The translations under genes and the position numbers were made by a program. 64,000 bases of DNA from an uncultured Clostridia bacterium. GTDB lineage: Bacteria; Bacillota; Clostridia; Oscillospirales; Acutalibacteraceae. The stretch is from assembly GCA_946186245.1 (NCBI GenBank), contig CAMHMN010000004.1:1-64000 (forward strand), read 5' to 3'. Numbering within the stretch: the stretch's first letter is position 1; each line of letters opens with the position of its first letter. Positions 50,591-59,346 of the stretch are shown piece after piece. The notes below the pieces were generated by a model. It was not told the origin of the DNA, made no database searches, and saw nothing but the letters and a program-made list of their open reading frames with translations.

Positions 50591-51940
50591 TTATTTATAA
50601 GGAAACTCATATTTTTTCTTGTCGGAAACGCTGATGTCCCGGCCGATCTGAACCTCTATCATTTGCAGACCGTCGCTTCCTGCCACAACGGTGTGTTTGC
50701 AGCCTGCCGCCATGGTGACCACGTCTCCCGGCTTGACCGGCTGTTCCATGCCGTCCACGATCGTATAGCCCGAACCGGTGATGATGGTCCAGATCTCGTC
50801 CCGGCGCTCGTGACTGTGGTAATTCATCTTGTGTCCGGGGTTGAGAATCACCTTGACAGTCATGCTGTCTTCCTCCACATCGAGCACGCGATAACGCCCC
50901 CATGATTTTTCGGCGAACATAATGCGCTGCTTGATGTCGTCCACAAACGGCTTGATGTAGCTGCTCTGTTCCTTGTCGGATACAAGAATGCCGTCGGGCG
51001 AAGCCGAAATGACGATGTTTTTGCAGCCCATCACCAGCATAGGTACGCCCATTTCATTGATGGCGTGGACATTTTCGCAGTTCTCGTTCATTCTCACGTC
51101 GCCGACGGAGTTTTCCTCCATTGATTCGGTGAGCGTGTTCCACGTGCCGAGATCCTTCCACTGGCCGTGATATCTGACGATGCTGAGATTGCTCTCGTTT
51201 TCCACCACAGCGTAGTCGAAGCTGATTTTTCTGAATGTGTCATAATTGGCGTAAAGCTCGTAATAATTGTCAGTTCCCATCAGCTCGCGGCTTTTTTGCA
51301 GCACATAGGAAAGCCGGTAGGCGAAAACGCCGCCGTTCCACAGGCAGCCTTCCTCAATGTACTTGGCGGCGGTCTGCGCGTCGGGTTTTTCCTTGAATTC
51401 AAAGCGGCAGCTGCCGTCTTCCTGCTCGTGGGGAAGAATATACCCGTATTTCTCGGTCGGGAAGGTCGGTTGGATGCCCATGAGCACCAAACCGCCTCTT
51501 TGAATGGCCTTGTGGTACATTTCTTCAAGGCATTTGAAGTAGCTGTATTCGACATAAGGGTCAACCGGGCAGACAACCACGGCTTCATCAGCGGGGACGT
51601 TGATGACGTCGTGCAGATAAGCCGTTGCAAGGGCGATGGCGGGGAATGTGTCGCGCCGGCAGGGCTCTACGGAGATGGAAACGCCGTCGCCCAGCTGGTT
51701 GTGAATGGAGGAAACCTGTGATTTGGATGTGGCGATTGTGACGGTCGCGTCGGGATCAACCGTCTTGATCTGGCGGTAAACCCTCTGCACCATCGACTCG
51801 TATTCGCCGCCGTCCTCCTTGCCCATCGGAATGCTGTGCTCCGGCTTTTTGAATATTTTGATGAACTGCTTGGAACGCGTGTCATTCGACAGCGGCCAGA
51901 GCCTTTTTCCGGAGCCACCGGACAGTAAAATAATATGCAT
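50591..51940 (-). CDS. manC: Mannose-1-phosphate guanylyltransferase (bifunctional type II)
   Basis: 449 aa. The N-terminal nucleotidyltransferase begins MHIILLSGGSGKRLWPLS, the pyrophosphorylase signature. The C-terminal cupin domain has GHKMNYHSHERRDEIWTIITG, the PMI part of the bifunctional ManC family. It makes GDP-mannose from mannose-1-P and GTP. The ATG at 51940 is chosen because AAAGGTGATG precedes it. No phosphomannomutase is in the window. Confidence 0.94.
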   Translation of the reverse strand: MHIILLSGGSGKRLWPLSNDTRSKQFIKIFKKPEHSIPMGKEDGGEYESMVQRVYRQIKTVDPDATVTIATSKSQVSSIHNQLGDGVSISVEPCRRDTFPAIALATAYLHDVINVPADEAVVVCPVDPYVEYSYFKCLEEMYHKAIQRGGLVLMGIQPTFPTEKYGYILPHEQEDGSCRFEFKEKPDAQTAAKYIEEGCLWNGGVFAYRLSYVLQKSRELMGTDNYYELYANYDTFRKISFDYAVVENESNLSIVRYHGQWKDLGTWNTLTESMEENSVGDVRMNENCENVHAINEMGVPMLVMGCKNIVISASPDGILVSDKEQSSYIKPFVDDIKQRIMFAEKSWGRYRVLDVEEDSMTVKVILNPGHKMNYHSHERRDEIWTIITGSGYTIVDGMEQPVKPGDVVTMAAGCKHTVVAGSDGLQMIEVQIGRDISVSDKKKYEFPYK

Positions 51941-51950
51941 ATGGCATGCA

Positions 51951-52895
51951 TCACCTTTCCGCACGCATTGGATTATTCAGAAAGTCCTCGTAGGACAGCC
52001 TGATGCCGTCCTCCAGCTCGGTCTTGTAGGTCCACCCGAGCTTTGCCGCCTTGCTTACGTCGAGCAGCTTGCGCGGTGTGCCGTTGGGTTTGGTGGTATC
52101 CCATTCTATACGTCCTGTATAGCCCACCACCCTGGCAACCAGCTCGGTCAGCTCCCTGATGGTCAGTTCCTTGCCGGTGCCGGCGTTGACCGTTTCGTTT
52201 CCGCTGTAGTGGTTCATGAGGAAGACACACAGGTTCGCGAGGTCGTCCACATAAAGGAATTCGCGCAGCGGACTGCCGTCGCCCCAGCAGGTGACCGATT
52301 CCGCGCCCGAAACCTTCGCCTCGTGGAATCGGCGGATCAGCGCCGGAAGCACGTGGGAATGAGTCGGGTGATAATTGTCGTTGGGGCCGTAGAGATTGGT
52401 CGGCATGACGCTGATGTAGTCGGTGCCGTATTGGGTATTGAGATATTCGCAGTATTTCAGCCCGCTGATCTTGGCGAGGGCGTATGCCTCGTTGGTTTCC
52501 TCCAGCGAGCTTGTCAGCAGGCAGCTTTCCTGCATGGGCTGGGGAGCCATACGGGGATAAATGCAGGACGAGCCGAGGAATTCCAGCTTTTTGCAGCCGT
52601 TCTGCCACGCGCTGTGAATGACATTCATTTCGAGAATCATGTTTTCGTACATGAAGTCGGCTTTGGCGGTGGCGTTGCCGATGATGCCGCCCACCTTTGC
52701 CGCCGCCAGGAATACGTATTCCGGCTTCTCCTCCGCAAAGAATTGTTCCACAGCGTCCTGACGTGTGAGGTCAAGCTCCTTATGGGTTCGTGTAATGATG
52801 TGGGTGTAGCCCTGTCTTTCAAGCTCGCGTACAATCGCCGAGCCCACCATTCCGCGGTGTCCCGCGACGAATATTTTCGCGTCCTTTTCCATCAT
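51951..52895 (-). CDS. fcl: GDP-L-fucose synthase
   Basis: 314 aa SDR-fold epimerase-reductase that turns GDP-4-keto-6-deoxymannose into GDP-L-fucose. The NADPH loop [14 protein letters not shown], the family hallmark LAAAKVGGI, catalytic SSCIYP with the Tyr/Lys pair in [16 protein letters not shown], and [10 protein letters not shown] all fit. It is 4 bases from the gmd stop. Confidence 0.96.
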   Translation of the reverse strand: MMEKDAKIFVAGHRGMVGSAIVRELERQGYTHIITRTHKELDLTRQDAVEQFFAEEKPEYVFLAAAKVGGIIGNATAKADFMYENMILEMNVIHSAWQNGCKKLEFLGSSCIYPRMAPQPMQESCLLTSSLEETNEAYALAKISGLKYCEYLNTQYGTDYISVMPTNLYGPNDNYHPTHSHVLPALIRRFHEAKVSGAESVTCWGDGSPLREFLYVDDLANLCVFLMNHYSGNETVNAGTGKELTIRELTELVARVVGYTGRIEWDTTKPNGTPRKLLDVSKAAKLGWTYKTELEDGIRLSYEDFLNNPMRAER

Positions 52896-52899
52896 GCTG

Positions 52900-53946
52900 T
52901 CAAAGCGCCTCCTTCATGGCTCTTTCGCGCCTGGCAAGCGCCCGGTCGTGCCTGGCCATTATTTCCACCAACTGCTCGTAGCTGGTGCTCTGAGGATTCC
53001 ATCCGAGGACGGTTCTGGCCTTGGTCGGGTCGCCGAGAAGGTTGTCCACGTCGGTCGGACGGAACCACGCGGGATTGACGCAGACCAGCATTCTGCCGGT
53101 TGCGGCGTCATAGCCCTTCTCGTCAAGCCCGCTGCCCTCCCAGCGGATCTGAATGCCGTTGGCGGCGAAGGTCTTTTCGGTGAAATCGCGGACGGTGTGC
53201 TGCACGCCGGTGGCAATGACGAAATCATCCGGCTCTTCCTGCTGCATGATGAGCCACATGCATTCCACGTAATCCTTCGCGTAGCCCCAGTCGCGGAGGG
53301 AATCCATATTGCCCAGCTCCAGATGATCCTGGAGTCCTTCGGCGATGCGTCCGGCGGCAAGGGTGATCTTGCGGGTGACGAAATTCTCGCCGCGGCGTTC
53401 GGATTCGTGATTGAAGAGAATGCCGTTGACCGCGAACATGCCGTAGGCCTCGCGGTATTCCTTTACCATCCAGTAGCCGTACTGCTTGGCAATGGCGTAG
53501 GGGCTGTAGGGATGGAAAGGGGTGGTTTCCTTCTGGGGAATCTCCTCGACCTTGCCGTAAAGCTCGGAGGTGGAAGCCTGGTAGATTTTGCAGGTTTTTT
53601 CCATGCCGAGCATTCTCACGGCTTCCAGAATGCGCAGCACGCCGATGGCGTCCACGTCGCCGGAATATTCCGGCACGTCGAAGCTCACCTGCACATGGCT
53701 CTGGGCGGCGAGGTTGTAAATTTCATCGGGATTGGTTTCCCTGATAATTCTGATCAGCGATGTGGAATCGGTCAGGTCGCCGTCGTGCAGTCTGATTTTT
53801 CCCAGTAAATGCCCGATGCGTCCGGTATTGGCAATGGAAGCGCGTCGGGTGATGCCGTGCACCTCATAGCCCTTTTCCAGCAGATATTCCGCCAGATAGG
53901 AGCCGTCCTGTCCTGTAATGCCTGTGATCAGCGCGGTTTTATTCAT
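52900..53946 (-). CDS. gmd: GDP-mannose 4,6-dehydratase
   Basis: 348 aa. It forms GDP-4-keto-6-deoxymannose, the step before Fcl. Motifs: NAD loop [41 protein letters not shown], the catalytic Tyr/Lys in [13 protein letters not shown] and [16 protein letters not shown]. Together with manA, manC and fcl it gives a complete route from mannose-6-P to GDP-fucose except for the mutase. Confidence 0.97.
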   Translation of the reverse strand: MNKTALITGITGQDGSYLAEYLLEKGYEVHGITRRASIANTGRIGHLLGKIRLHDGDLTDSTSLIRIIRETNPDEIYNLAAQSHVQVSFDVPEYSGDVDAIGVLRILEAVRMLGMEKTCKIYQASTSELYGKVEEIPQKETTPFHPYSPYAIAKQYGYWMVKEYREAYGMFAVNGILFNHESERRGENFVTRKITLAAGRIAEGLQDHLELGNMDSLRDWGYAKDYVECMWLIMQQEEPDDFVIATGVQHTVRDFTEKTFAANGIQIRWEGSGLDEKGYDAATGRMLVCVNPAWFRPTDVDNLLGDPTKARTVLGWNPQSTSYEQLVEIMARHDRALARRERAMKEAL

Positions 53947-53976
53947 TCAATGTATCCTCCTGTGAAATAAATCAGG

Positions 53977-54804
53977 TCAGCGTTTCCCCAGCAGTATTTT
54001 GATATAGGGGGTGAACCCGTGCAGAATTGCCTGCCTCAGGCCGAAATTCTTATTCAGATAATGCAGCCATGAGCCGAGCGGGAGTCCTCTGGGCGTTTCC
54101 TTTTTCCTGAATCTTTCCATTCTGGAAAGCGATGTGTCGTACCATGTTCCCTTGATGGGATTTCTGTTGCATTTGCCCACGTAGAAGCCCGAAGTATAGA
54201 TCATCGCGCCGGCTCTGCTCAGGGAAAGCCCATAATCAAAATCGCCCATGGAGTGCACATAGGTATCGTCCATAGGCGGGACAGACGAATACAGCTCCCA
54301 CGGAATCAGCACACAGTTCGCGTTGAAGGTGCTGCACGGAATGTCGCTCTGTTCGCAGGTCAGCACTTTACAGTCCACCGTGCCGGGTTTGTATTTGGCT
54401 CCGCCATAGCTTAAATTGCCGTTTTCGTCATGCGTGGCTCCGACGATGATGGCATTGGATTTGCTTTGGCTTTCGCCGATCATCTTTTCCACCACATGTT
54501 CCGCAAAGTCAACGTCGTCGTTGACAAGCAGCACATAGTCGGGTTGTTCTCCGGAGGCGTTGAGGCTGTCCATTCCCCTGCGCATTCCTTTGGAATAGAA
54601 CAGACTGCCGTCGCCTTTGATCTCGGTGATACAGTGATATTTTCCGTTAAGCTCTGCCAGCACCCGGTCGGTGCCGTCGGTGCTGCCGTCATTGACTACG
54701 GTAAAGCGGAAATCCAGCGACGGATTGCCCTCTATCAGCCTGACGATGCAGTTTTTGGTTTTTTCCGCCCGGTTGTGACAGGTAAAGATAACGTGAATCT
54801 GCAT
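53977..54804 (-). CDS. Glycosyltransferase family 2
   Basis: 275 aa. A GT-A fold with IFTCHNRAEKTKNCI, VNDGSTDGT, SKGMRRGMD and the metal-binding LLVNDDVDF. This resembles rhamnosyltransferase-like GT2 enzymes. No membrane span. The ATG at 54804 follows AAGGAGATTG; the frame extends 17 codons upstream without support. Sugar specificity unknown; fucose or an amino-sugar acid are candidates from the context. Confidence 0.88.
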   Translation of the reverse strand: MQIHVIFTCHNRAEKTKNCIVRLIEGNPSLDFRFTVVNDGSTDGTDRVLAELNGKYHCITEIKGDGSLFYSKGMRRGMDSLNASGEQPDYVLLVNDDVDFAEHVVEKMIGESQSKSNAIIVGATHDENGNLSYGGAKYKPGTVDCKVLTCEQSDIPCSTFNANCVLIPWELYSSVPPMDDTYVHSMGDFDYGLSLSRAGAMIYTSGFYVGKCNRNPIKGTWYDTSLSRMERFRKKETPRGLPLGSWLHYLNKNFGLRQAILHGFTPYIKILLGKR

Positions 54805-54823
54805 GAAACAATCTCCTTTGGTG

Positions 54824-56146
54824 TCAGAGTCTCCACCATTTGACGCCTGAAGCATTCAGTTCGTCGATACTGTAAATCCCTTTTATGTCTATCAGCACTT
54901 TATTTTCGTCCGGCATATCCCTGAACATCTTTTTGACGGTGTCGAGGGGCATATCGCGGAATACGCTGTGCGCGACGGCGATAATAATGCAGTCCGCGTC
55001 AGATATTTCTTCCAACGGAGTCAGCTTTACGCCGTATTCCTGCAGCGCTTCGCGTCCGGAAGCCCACGGATCAGCGACGACAGGCTCTATGCCGTATTCA
55101 TTCAGTCTCTTTATGATATCGCTGACCTTGCTGTTGCGGGTATCGGGGCAGTTCTCTTTGAATGTCAGACCGAGTATGACGACGTTGCTCTTTTTGGGAG
55201 CCTGTCCTGTCTGGATCATTTTTTTGACGGTGGCGTCGGCGACATAGGCTCCCATACTGTCGTTGACAATTCGGCCGTTGAGGATGATCTGGCTGTGATA
55301 TCCCAATTTTTCCGCCTGGTAGGTGAAGTAATAGGGGTCCACGCCGATGCAGTGTCCGCCGACAAGACCGGGACGGAATCCAAGGGCGTTCCATTTGGTA
55401 TTCATGCCGTCCACCACTTCGTTTGTGTCGATATCCATGCGGTCGAACACCATGGCAAGCTCGTTCATGAAGGCAATGTTGATGTCGCGCTGGCTGTTTT
55501 CCACAACTTTGACGGCTTCCGCCGTGCGGATGTTGGAAACGGGATGTGTTCCCACTTCGATTACCAGATCGTATACCGACTTGATTTCGGTCAGTGATTC
55601 GGCATCCATGCCTGACACGATCTTATGAATGTTTTCAAGCCGATGAACCCTGTCGCCGGGGTTGATGCGTTCGGGGCTGTAGCCCACCTTGAAATCAACG
55701 CCGCATTTCAGGCCGGATGCACGTTCCAGAATCGGAATACACACATCCTCTGTGCAGCCCGGATAAACGGTGGACTCATATACAATGATGGAGCCGGGAA
55801 CCAGATTGCGTCCCACGATCTCCGACGCTCCGACAACGGGTGAGAGATCAGGCGTATGGTCGGAATTGACCGGAGTGGGAACCGCCACTATGTGAAATTT
55901 TGCTTTTTTCAGATCCTTCTCATCCGATGTGAATTCCACGGTGGTCTTTGCCACGGCGTCATCTCCGACTTCCCGTGTCGGATCTACGCCGGATTTATAG
56001 AGCGCGATTTTTTCGGCATTCAGGTCAAAGCCTATGACCCTGAGTCCTTTTCTGGCGAAGGCAACTGCGATCGGCATGCCTACATAGCCCAGGCCGATCA
56101 GAGAGAGACATTCACTTCTGTCTGTGAGCTTCTCATAGAGGGACAT
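54824..56146 (-). CDS. UDP-N-acetylhexosamine 6-dehydrogenase (WbpA/TviB-like)
   Basis: 440 aa nucleotide-sugar dehydrogenase that oxidises the C6 hydroxyl of a UDP-sugar to a carboxylate in two NAD steps. NAD loop SLIGLGYVGMPIAVAF near residue 16, ESTVYPGCTED, EAVKVVENSQRDINIAF and catalytic-Cys motif GGHCIGVDPYY near 267. The QRDINIAF and GGHCIGVDP forms place it in the UDP-GlcNAc/ManNAc (WbpA, TviB, WecC) branch rather than UDP-glucose. It differs from the Ugd at 59347, so the polymer probably has two uronic acids. Confidence 0.9.
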   Translation of the reverse strand: MSLYEKLTDRSECLSLIGLGYVGMPIAVAFARKGLRVIGFDLNAEKIALYKSGVDPTREVGDDAVAKTTVEFTSDEKDLKKAKFHIVAVPTPVNSDHTPDLSPVVGASEIVGRNLVPGSIIVYESTVYPGCTEDVCIPILERASGLKCGVDFKVGYSPERINPGDRVHRLENIHKIVSGMDAESLTEIKSVYDLVIEVGTHPVSNIRTAEAVKVVENSQRDINIAFMNELAMVFDRMDIDTNEVVDGMNTKWNALGFRPGLVGGHCIGVDPYYFTYQAEKLGYHSQIILNGRIVNDSMGAYVADATVKKMIQTGQAPKKSNVVILGLTFKENCPDTRNSKVSDIIKRLNEYGIEPVVADPWASGREALQEYGVKLTPLEEISDADCIIIAVAHSVFRDMPLDTVKKMFRDMPDENKVLIDIKGIYSIDELNASGVKWWRL

Positions 56147-56173
56147 TTTACTTCCTCCGATATTATCTTGAAA

Positions 56174-57292
56174 TTAGTCAGACACGCCTTGGGAGTCTGC
56201 GATTGACGCGATTGTGTCGGCCATGATCTTCCACGAAAAATGCCCGACGACGCGTTCTTTTTCTTTCTTTCCCATTTCGCCGGCGTGTGAATTCAGCACC
56301 GCCTCCGCCATTTCTGACGGGGAGTCGAACAGATACCCGGTTTCGCCGTCAAGAATGAGGTCGTCCGGACCGGGTGCGTGGATTACAAAAACCGGAAGCT
56401 CATAATACATGGCTTCCAGTATGGACATACCGAAGATTTCCGTGCGTGAGAAGCTGAGCAGGGCGTCCGACACGCGGTAATACTTCCACATCTCGCTGTT
56501 GGGAACGCGATCTTTCCAGATGACGAAATCAGCCAGTCCGTGATCCGCAAGCCGGGACTGAAGGTCTTCCTTCAACGAACCGGCGCCGATCACAACGAGC
56601 CTGAATTGCCCGTCTTTCCGGTGAATCCCCTGAAAGACGGTTACCACGTCAAGAGGATTCCTGTCGCTTTCCAGCCTGCCAACCATCAGCAGATATTTCA
56701 TGTCCGGATCGAGGCGCAGTTCATTCAAAAGATCGCTCTTTGAATAAATGCCGTTATACATCAGATCAAAATCAAGTCCTACCGGTACGGTGCGGACTTT
56801 GTCGATGCCACGTTCACGCAGCTCGTTTCTGACCGCGTTTGTTTTCACGAGGACGCCTGTTTTTTTGTATACGTCAAACACCCTGCGGGCGAGGAGGTTG
56901 ATCAGCGTTTTCTTCAACAGGGAAGGGCTTTGGCTTTGGGTGACTCCCGCGTAAGGAATGAAGACGATGCCGTGCCGTACAGCCCATCTGTAAACGCGGG
57001 TTGTCCAGTACTGGATGTCCGAAAAGCAGACCAGCACGTCAAGCGAGCCGTCAAGTCTGTTTTCGCAGGAAAAGAATGAATTGTTTCCCACTGTATTGAC
57101 GCCGATGAGGTGAAGCACGACGTCGGGCGCTATGATTTCGGTTGTATCGGGCGTGTTCTTTCGCACGCATTTGTAAATGTCGACGTGATGACCGGCTTTT
57201 CCCAGCTCCTTGCCAAGTCCGACTTCCTGCAGGTTGTAAAACCCCTTTTTGCCGAAATCACCTACGCTGAGCACCAGCAGACCTATTCGCAT
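56174..57292 (-). CDS. Glycosyltransferase family 4
   Basis: 372 aa GT-B fold. The N-terminal domain carries GFYNLQEVGLGKELGKAGHHVDIY. The C-terminal donor-binding half has YLLMVGRLESDRNP and FGMSILEAMYYELPVFV (the EX7E-like motif) near residue 270. A retaining GT4 of unknown donor and acceptor. The ATG follows GGAGGTG. The start overlaps the end of the preceding glycosyltransferase gene by 35 bases, so translation is coupled. Confidence 0.87.
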   Translation of the reverse strand: MRIGLLVLSVGDFGKKGFYNLQEVGLGKELGKAGHHVDIYKCVRKNTPDTTEIIAPDVVLHLIGVNTVGNNSFFSCENRLDGSLDVLVCFSDIQYWTTRVYRWAVRHGIVFIPYAGVTQSQSPSLLKKTLINLLARRVFDVYKKTGVLVKTNAVRNELRERGIDKVRTVPVGLDFDLMYNGIYSKSDLLNELRLDPDMKYLLMVGRLESDRNPLDVVTVFQGIHRKDGQFRLVVIGAGSLKEDLQSRLADHGLADFVIWKDRVPNSEMWKYYRVSDALLSFSRTEIFGMSILEAMYYELPVFVIHAPGPDDLILDGETGYLFDSPSEMAEAVLNSHAGEMGKKEKERVVGHFSWKIMADTIASIADSQGVSD

Positions 57293-57803
57293 TCTGCACC
57301 TCCGCATATATTTCAGCCAGACGTCGATAATTGGCGTCCGGCGTGTATTCTGATTCGTACCGTTTTATGATGCCACGGCGCATGTCGTCCCTGGAAGCCA
57401 TACACCGCTGCACCGCATGAACAAGTTCCTCTGCGTTTCCGACCGCGAATTTCCAGCCGGTGACGCCTTCTTCGATCAGGCTTCCGGCGTTGCCGATATC
57501 GGAGCAGATGACGGGCACGCCGGAGGAAAAAGCCTCCGCGATGGTCATGGGGAATCCTTCATACCACAGTGTTGGCAGGATCAGCGCTTGGCTCTCCGAA
57601 AGAAGCCGTTTAACGGTTGCGCTGTCCAGAAACCCCATCATTTCGATATTCTGTCCTTCCGATTGGTGAATGCACCACTCCTGCAACGATCCGGTACCGC
57701 AGACTTTCAGCAGCGGCGCGTCGGAACCCATCAGACGCCACGCTTCAAAGAGCGTTCGGATTCCTTTCAGTTCATCCAGTCTGCCGACATATATAAAGCT
57801 CAT
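57258..57803 (-). CDS. C-terminal half of a split GT4 glycosyltransferase
   Basis: 181 aa, equal to only the donor-binding domain of a GT4: FIYVGRLDELKGIRTLFEAW at the start, LLKVCGTGSLQEW, and the EX7E motif EGFPMTIAEAFSSGVPVIC near residue 83. The ATG overlaps the stop of the N-terminal half as ATGA, with GAGGTG upstream. It cannot be active alone. Either the two halves assemble, or a one-base shift (see 57800-58510) separated a single gene. Confidence 0.75.
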   Translation of the reverse strand: MSFIYVGRLDELKGIRTLFEAWRLMGSDAPLLKVCGTGSLQEWCIHQSEGQNIEMMGFLDSATVKRLLSESQALILPTLWYEGFPMTIAEAFSSGVPVICSDIGNAGSLIEEGVTGWKFAVGNAEELVHAVQRCMASRDDMRRGIIKRYESEYTPDANYRRLAEIYAEVQNANRSAGAQRR

Positions 57804-58510
57804 TGGCTCACCTCGCTGTGGCCCGCCTGCGGTGCTTCCTGCGGCTGGGGAAAAGAAAAATTCGGTTTGACAAAAACGCTTGCAGGGTCAATGATCTGCT
57901 TCTTTTTGTTGATGGTCAGCAGTTTTTCCCTGTTGAACTCTGTCAGGCAGATATAGTTGAGTTTGCCGTATATTCCCGTGGTTTTATGCAGCAAGACGCT
58001 GATTACCAGAATCAGCGTCTGCGCTTTTGAATGTCGGTAGCAGCCATGTTCAAGGGCACAGAGCAGTCCTTTCCCGATGCAGTCCTCACATAGATGACCG
58101 TCGCGGTAGAGCGTTGCTCCGGGACAGATCATACGGAAATTGTGTATGGTCTGCACCACCGGCACGCCGCACTTGACTGCCGCGTAGTAAACCGAAGGGG
58201 ATATGAGGTTCAGGGTGTTGTGAACATGGACGATGTCGATGTTTTCGTCTTTGATGATTCTTTTTACGTCCCGGGAGGAACGGGGATTGTATACCGTCAT
58301 AAACGGAAGGAGAAGTTTTTTCCAGCGGCTCATGGTTTTGATTTCGTTGTTGTTTCTGGTATACAAAACAACCTCGTGTCCGTTGGCCTCAAGCAGCTTT
58401 TTTTCATTTGCGACGACGGTGTCCTCTCCGCCGGGTATCTGATAATAATTGTGAATCAGCAGGATTTTCGGCCTGCTGTCTGGTTGAACGGTCAAATTTT
58501 CGGCAGGCAT
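57800..58510 (-). CDS. N-terminal half of a split GT4 glycosyltransferase
   Basis: 236 aa with the acceptor-binding domain of a GT4: ILLIHNYYQIPGGEDTVVANEKKLLEANGHEV at the start, DIVHVHNTL and VPVVQTIHNFRMICPGATL, and FVKPNFSFPQ at the end, where the donor domain should begin. Three Cys near the middle (ICPG, CEDCIGKGLLC) are typical of this subgroup. The frame holding the C-terminal half is open back to the five-T run (minus strand, plus-strand 57856-57860). Adding one T there, or a -1 slip, joins both domains into one protein of about 417 aa. Confidence 0.75.
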   Translation of the reverse strand: MPAENLTVQPDSRPKILLIHNYYQIPGGEDTVVANEKKLLEANGHEVVLYTRNNNEIKTMSRWKKLLLPFMTVYNPRSSRDVKRIIKDENIDIVHVHNTLNLISPSVYYAAVKCGVPVVQTIHNFRMICPGATLYRDGHLCEDCIGKGLLCALEHGCYRHSKAQTLILVISVLLHKTTGIYGKLNYICLTEFNREKLLTINKKKQIIDPASVFVKPNFSFPQPQEAPQAGHSEVSQ

Positions 58511-58513
58511 TTG

Positions 58514-59284
58514 TCACTTTCCTCTGATAATAGTGTTCCAGATGAATTTGGAATTGGTAACAAGGTATCTTTTAAACAGTCTTTTTGGCTCCTGAAAAAG
58601 CCTGTAGAGCCATTCGAGATTGTGGTTCTGCATGAAGGCAGGCGCACGGGTGATATTGCCCGCGTAGTAATCAAAGCCGGCGCCCACACCGACCATGAGT
58701 CCCTTGACACGTCCCTGATGGCTGGCCATCCAGATTTCCTGTTTGGGAGCGCCCAGTCCGACCCAAACGAAGTCAGGCGCGGACTCGCAAATATTCTGGG
58801 TGATTTCCCTGTCTTCCTCTTCGGTAAGGGGACGGAAGGGCGGTGAACAGAATCCGGCCACCTTGATGCCGGGATAGTCGCGGGTGATATTGACGATGAG
58901 CTTTTCGAGCGTTTCGGGCGTGCTGCCGTAAAAATAATGGCGATAGCCGTTCTGCGGAGAAATACTGAATATTTCCCCCATATAGTCGGGACCGGTGGTG
59001 CGGGCGATCTGTTTTCCGCCTCGCTTGCGTCCCACCTTGGAAAGCGGTCCTCCGTCAGGAATCGCCATAATGCCTCCGTTCTGTACGGCCAGATAGTCCT
59101 TGTCCTCGTAGGCTTCCACGGTGGTATGTACGTTGGATACGCATATGTAGTCCCCGCTGAGATTACGGATGTTATCTTCTGTGAAGCGGATCAGCCATGG
59201 CATATTGATGTCGGCTATTTCCACTCCGAGGATATTGACTGTGGGTATGGCAGACTTGTCCGCCGCGTGCTTGTATCCGTTCAT
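58514..59284 (-). CDS. WecG/TagA/CpsF family glycosyltransferase
   Basis: 256 aa, standard length. The family landmarks are present: ILGVEIADINMPWLI, ICVSNVHTTVEAYED, PDGGPLSKVGR, FYGSTPETLEKL, FVWVGLGAPKQEIWM and LMVGVGAGFDYYAG. GT26 enzymes of this kind transfer ManNAc or ManNAcA to a polyprenyl-linked GlcNAc, often as the second sugar of wall polymers. This makes the locus a lipid-linked surface polysaccharide cluster. Confidence 0.93.
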   Translation of the reverse strand: MNGYKHAADKSAIPTVNILGVEIADINMPWLIRFTEDNIRNLSGDYICVSNVHTTVEAYEDKDYLAVQNGGIMAIPDGGPLSKVGRKRGGKQIARTTGPDYMGEIFSISPQNGYRHYFYGSTPETLEKLIVNITRDYPGIKVAGFCSPPFRPLTEEEDREITQNICESAPDFVWVGLGAPKQEIWMASHQGRVKGLMVGVGAGFDYYAGNITRAPAFMQNHNLEWLYRLFQEPKRLFKRYLVTNSKFIWNTIIRGK

Positions 59285-59346
59285 ATGCCATCACCGTCCT
59301 TTCTGCTTTTGTATTTTGTCCATCTAGTACCCGTAAGGCTGCCATG

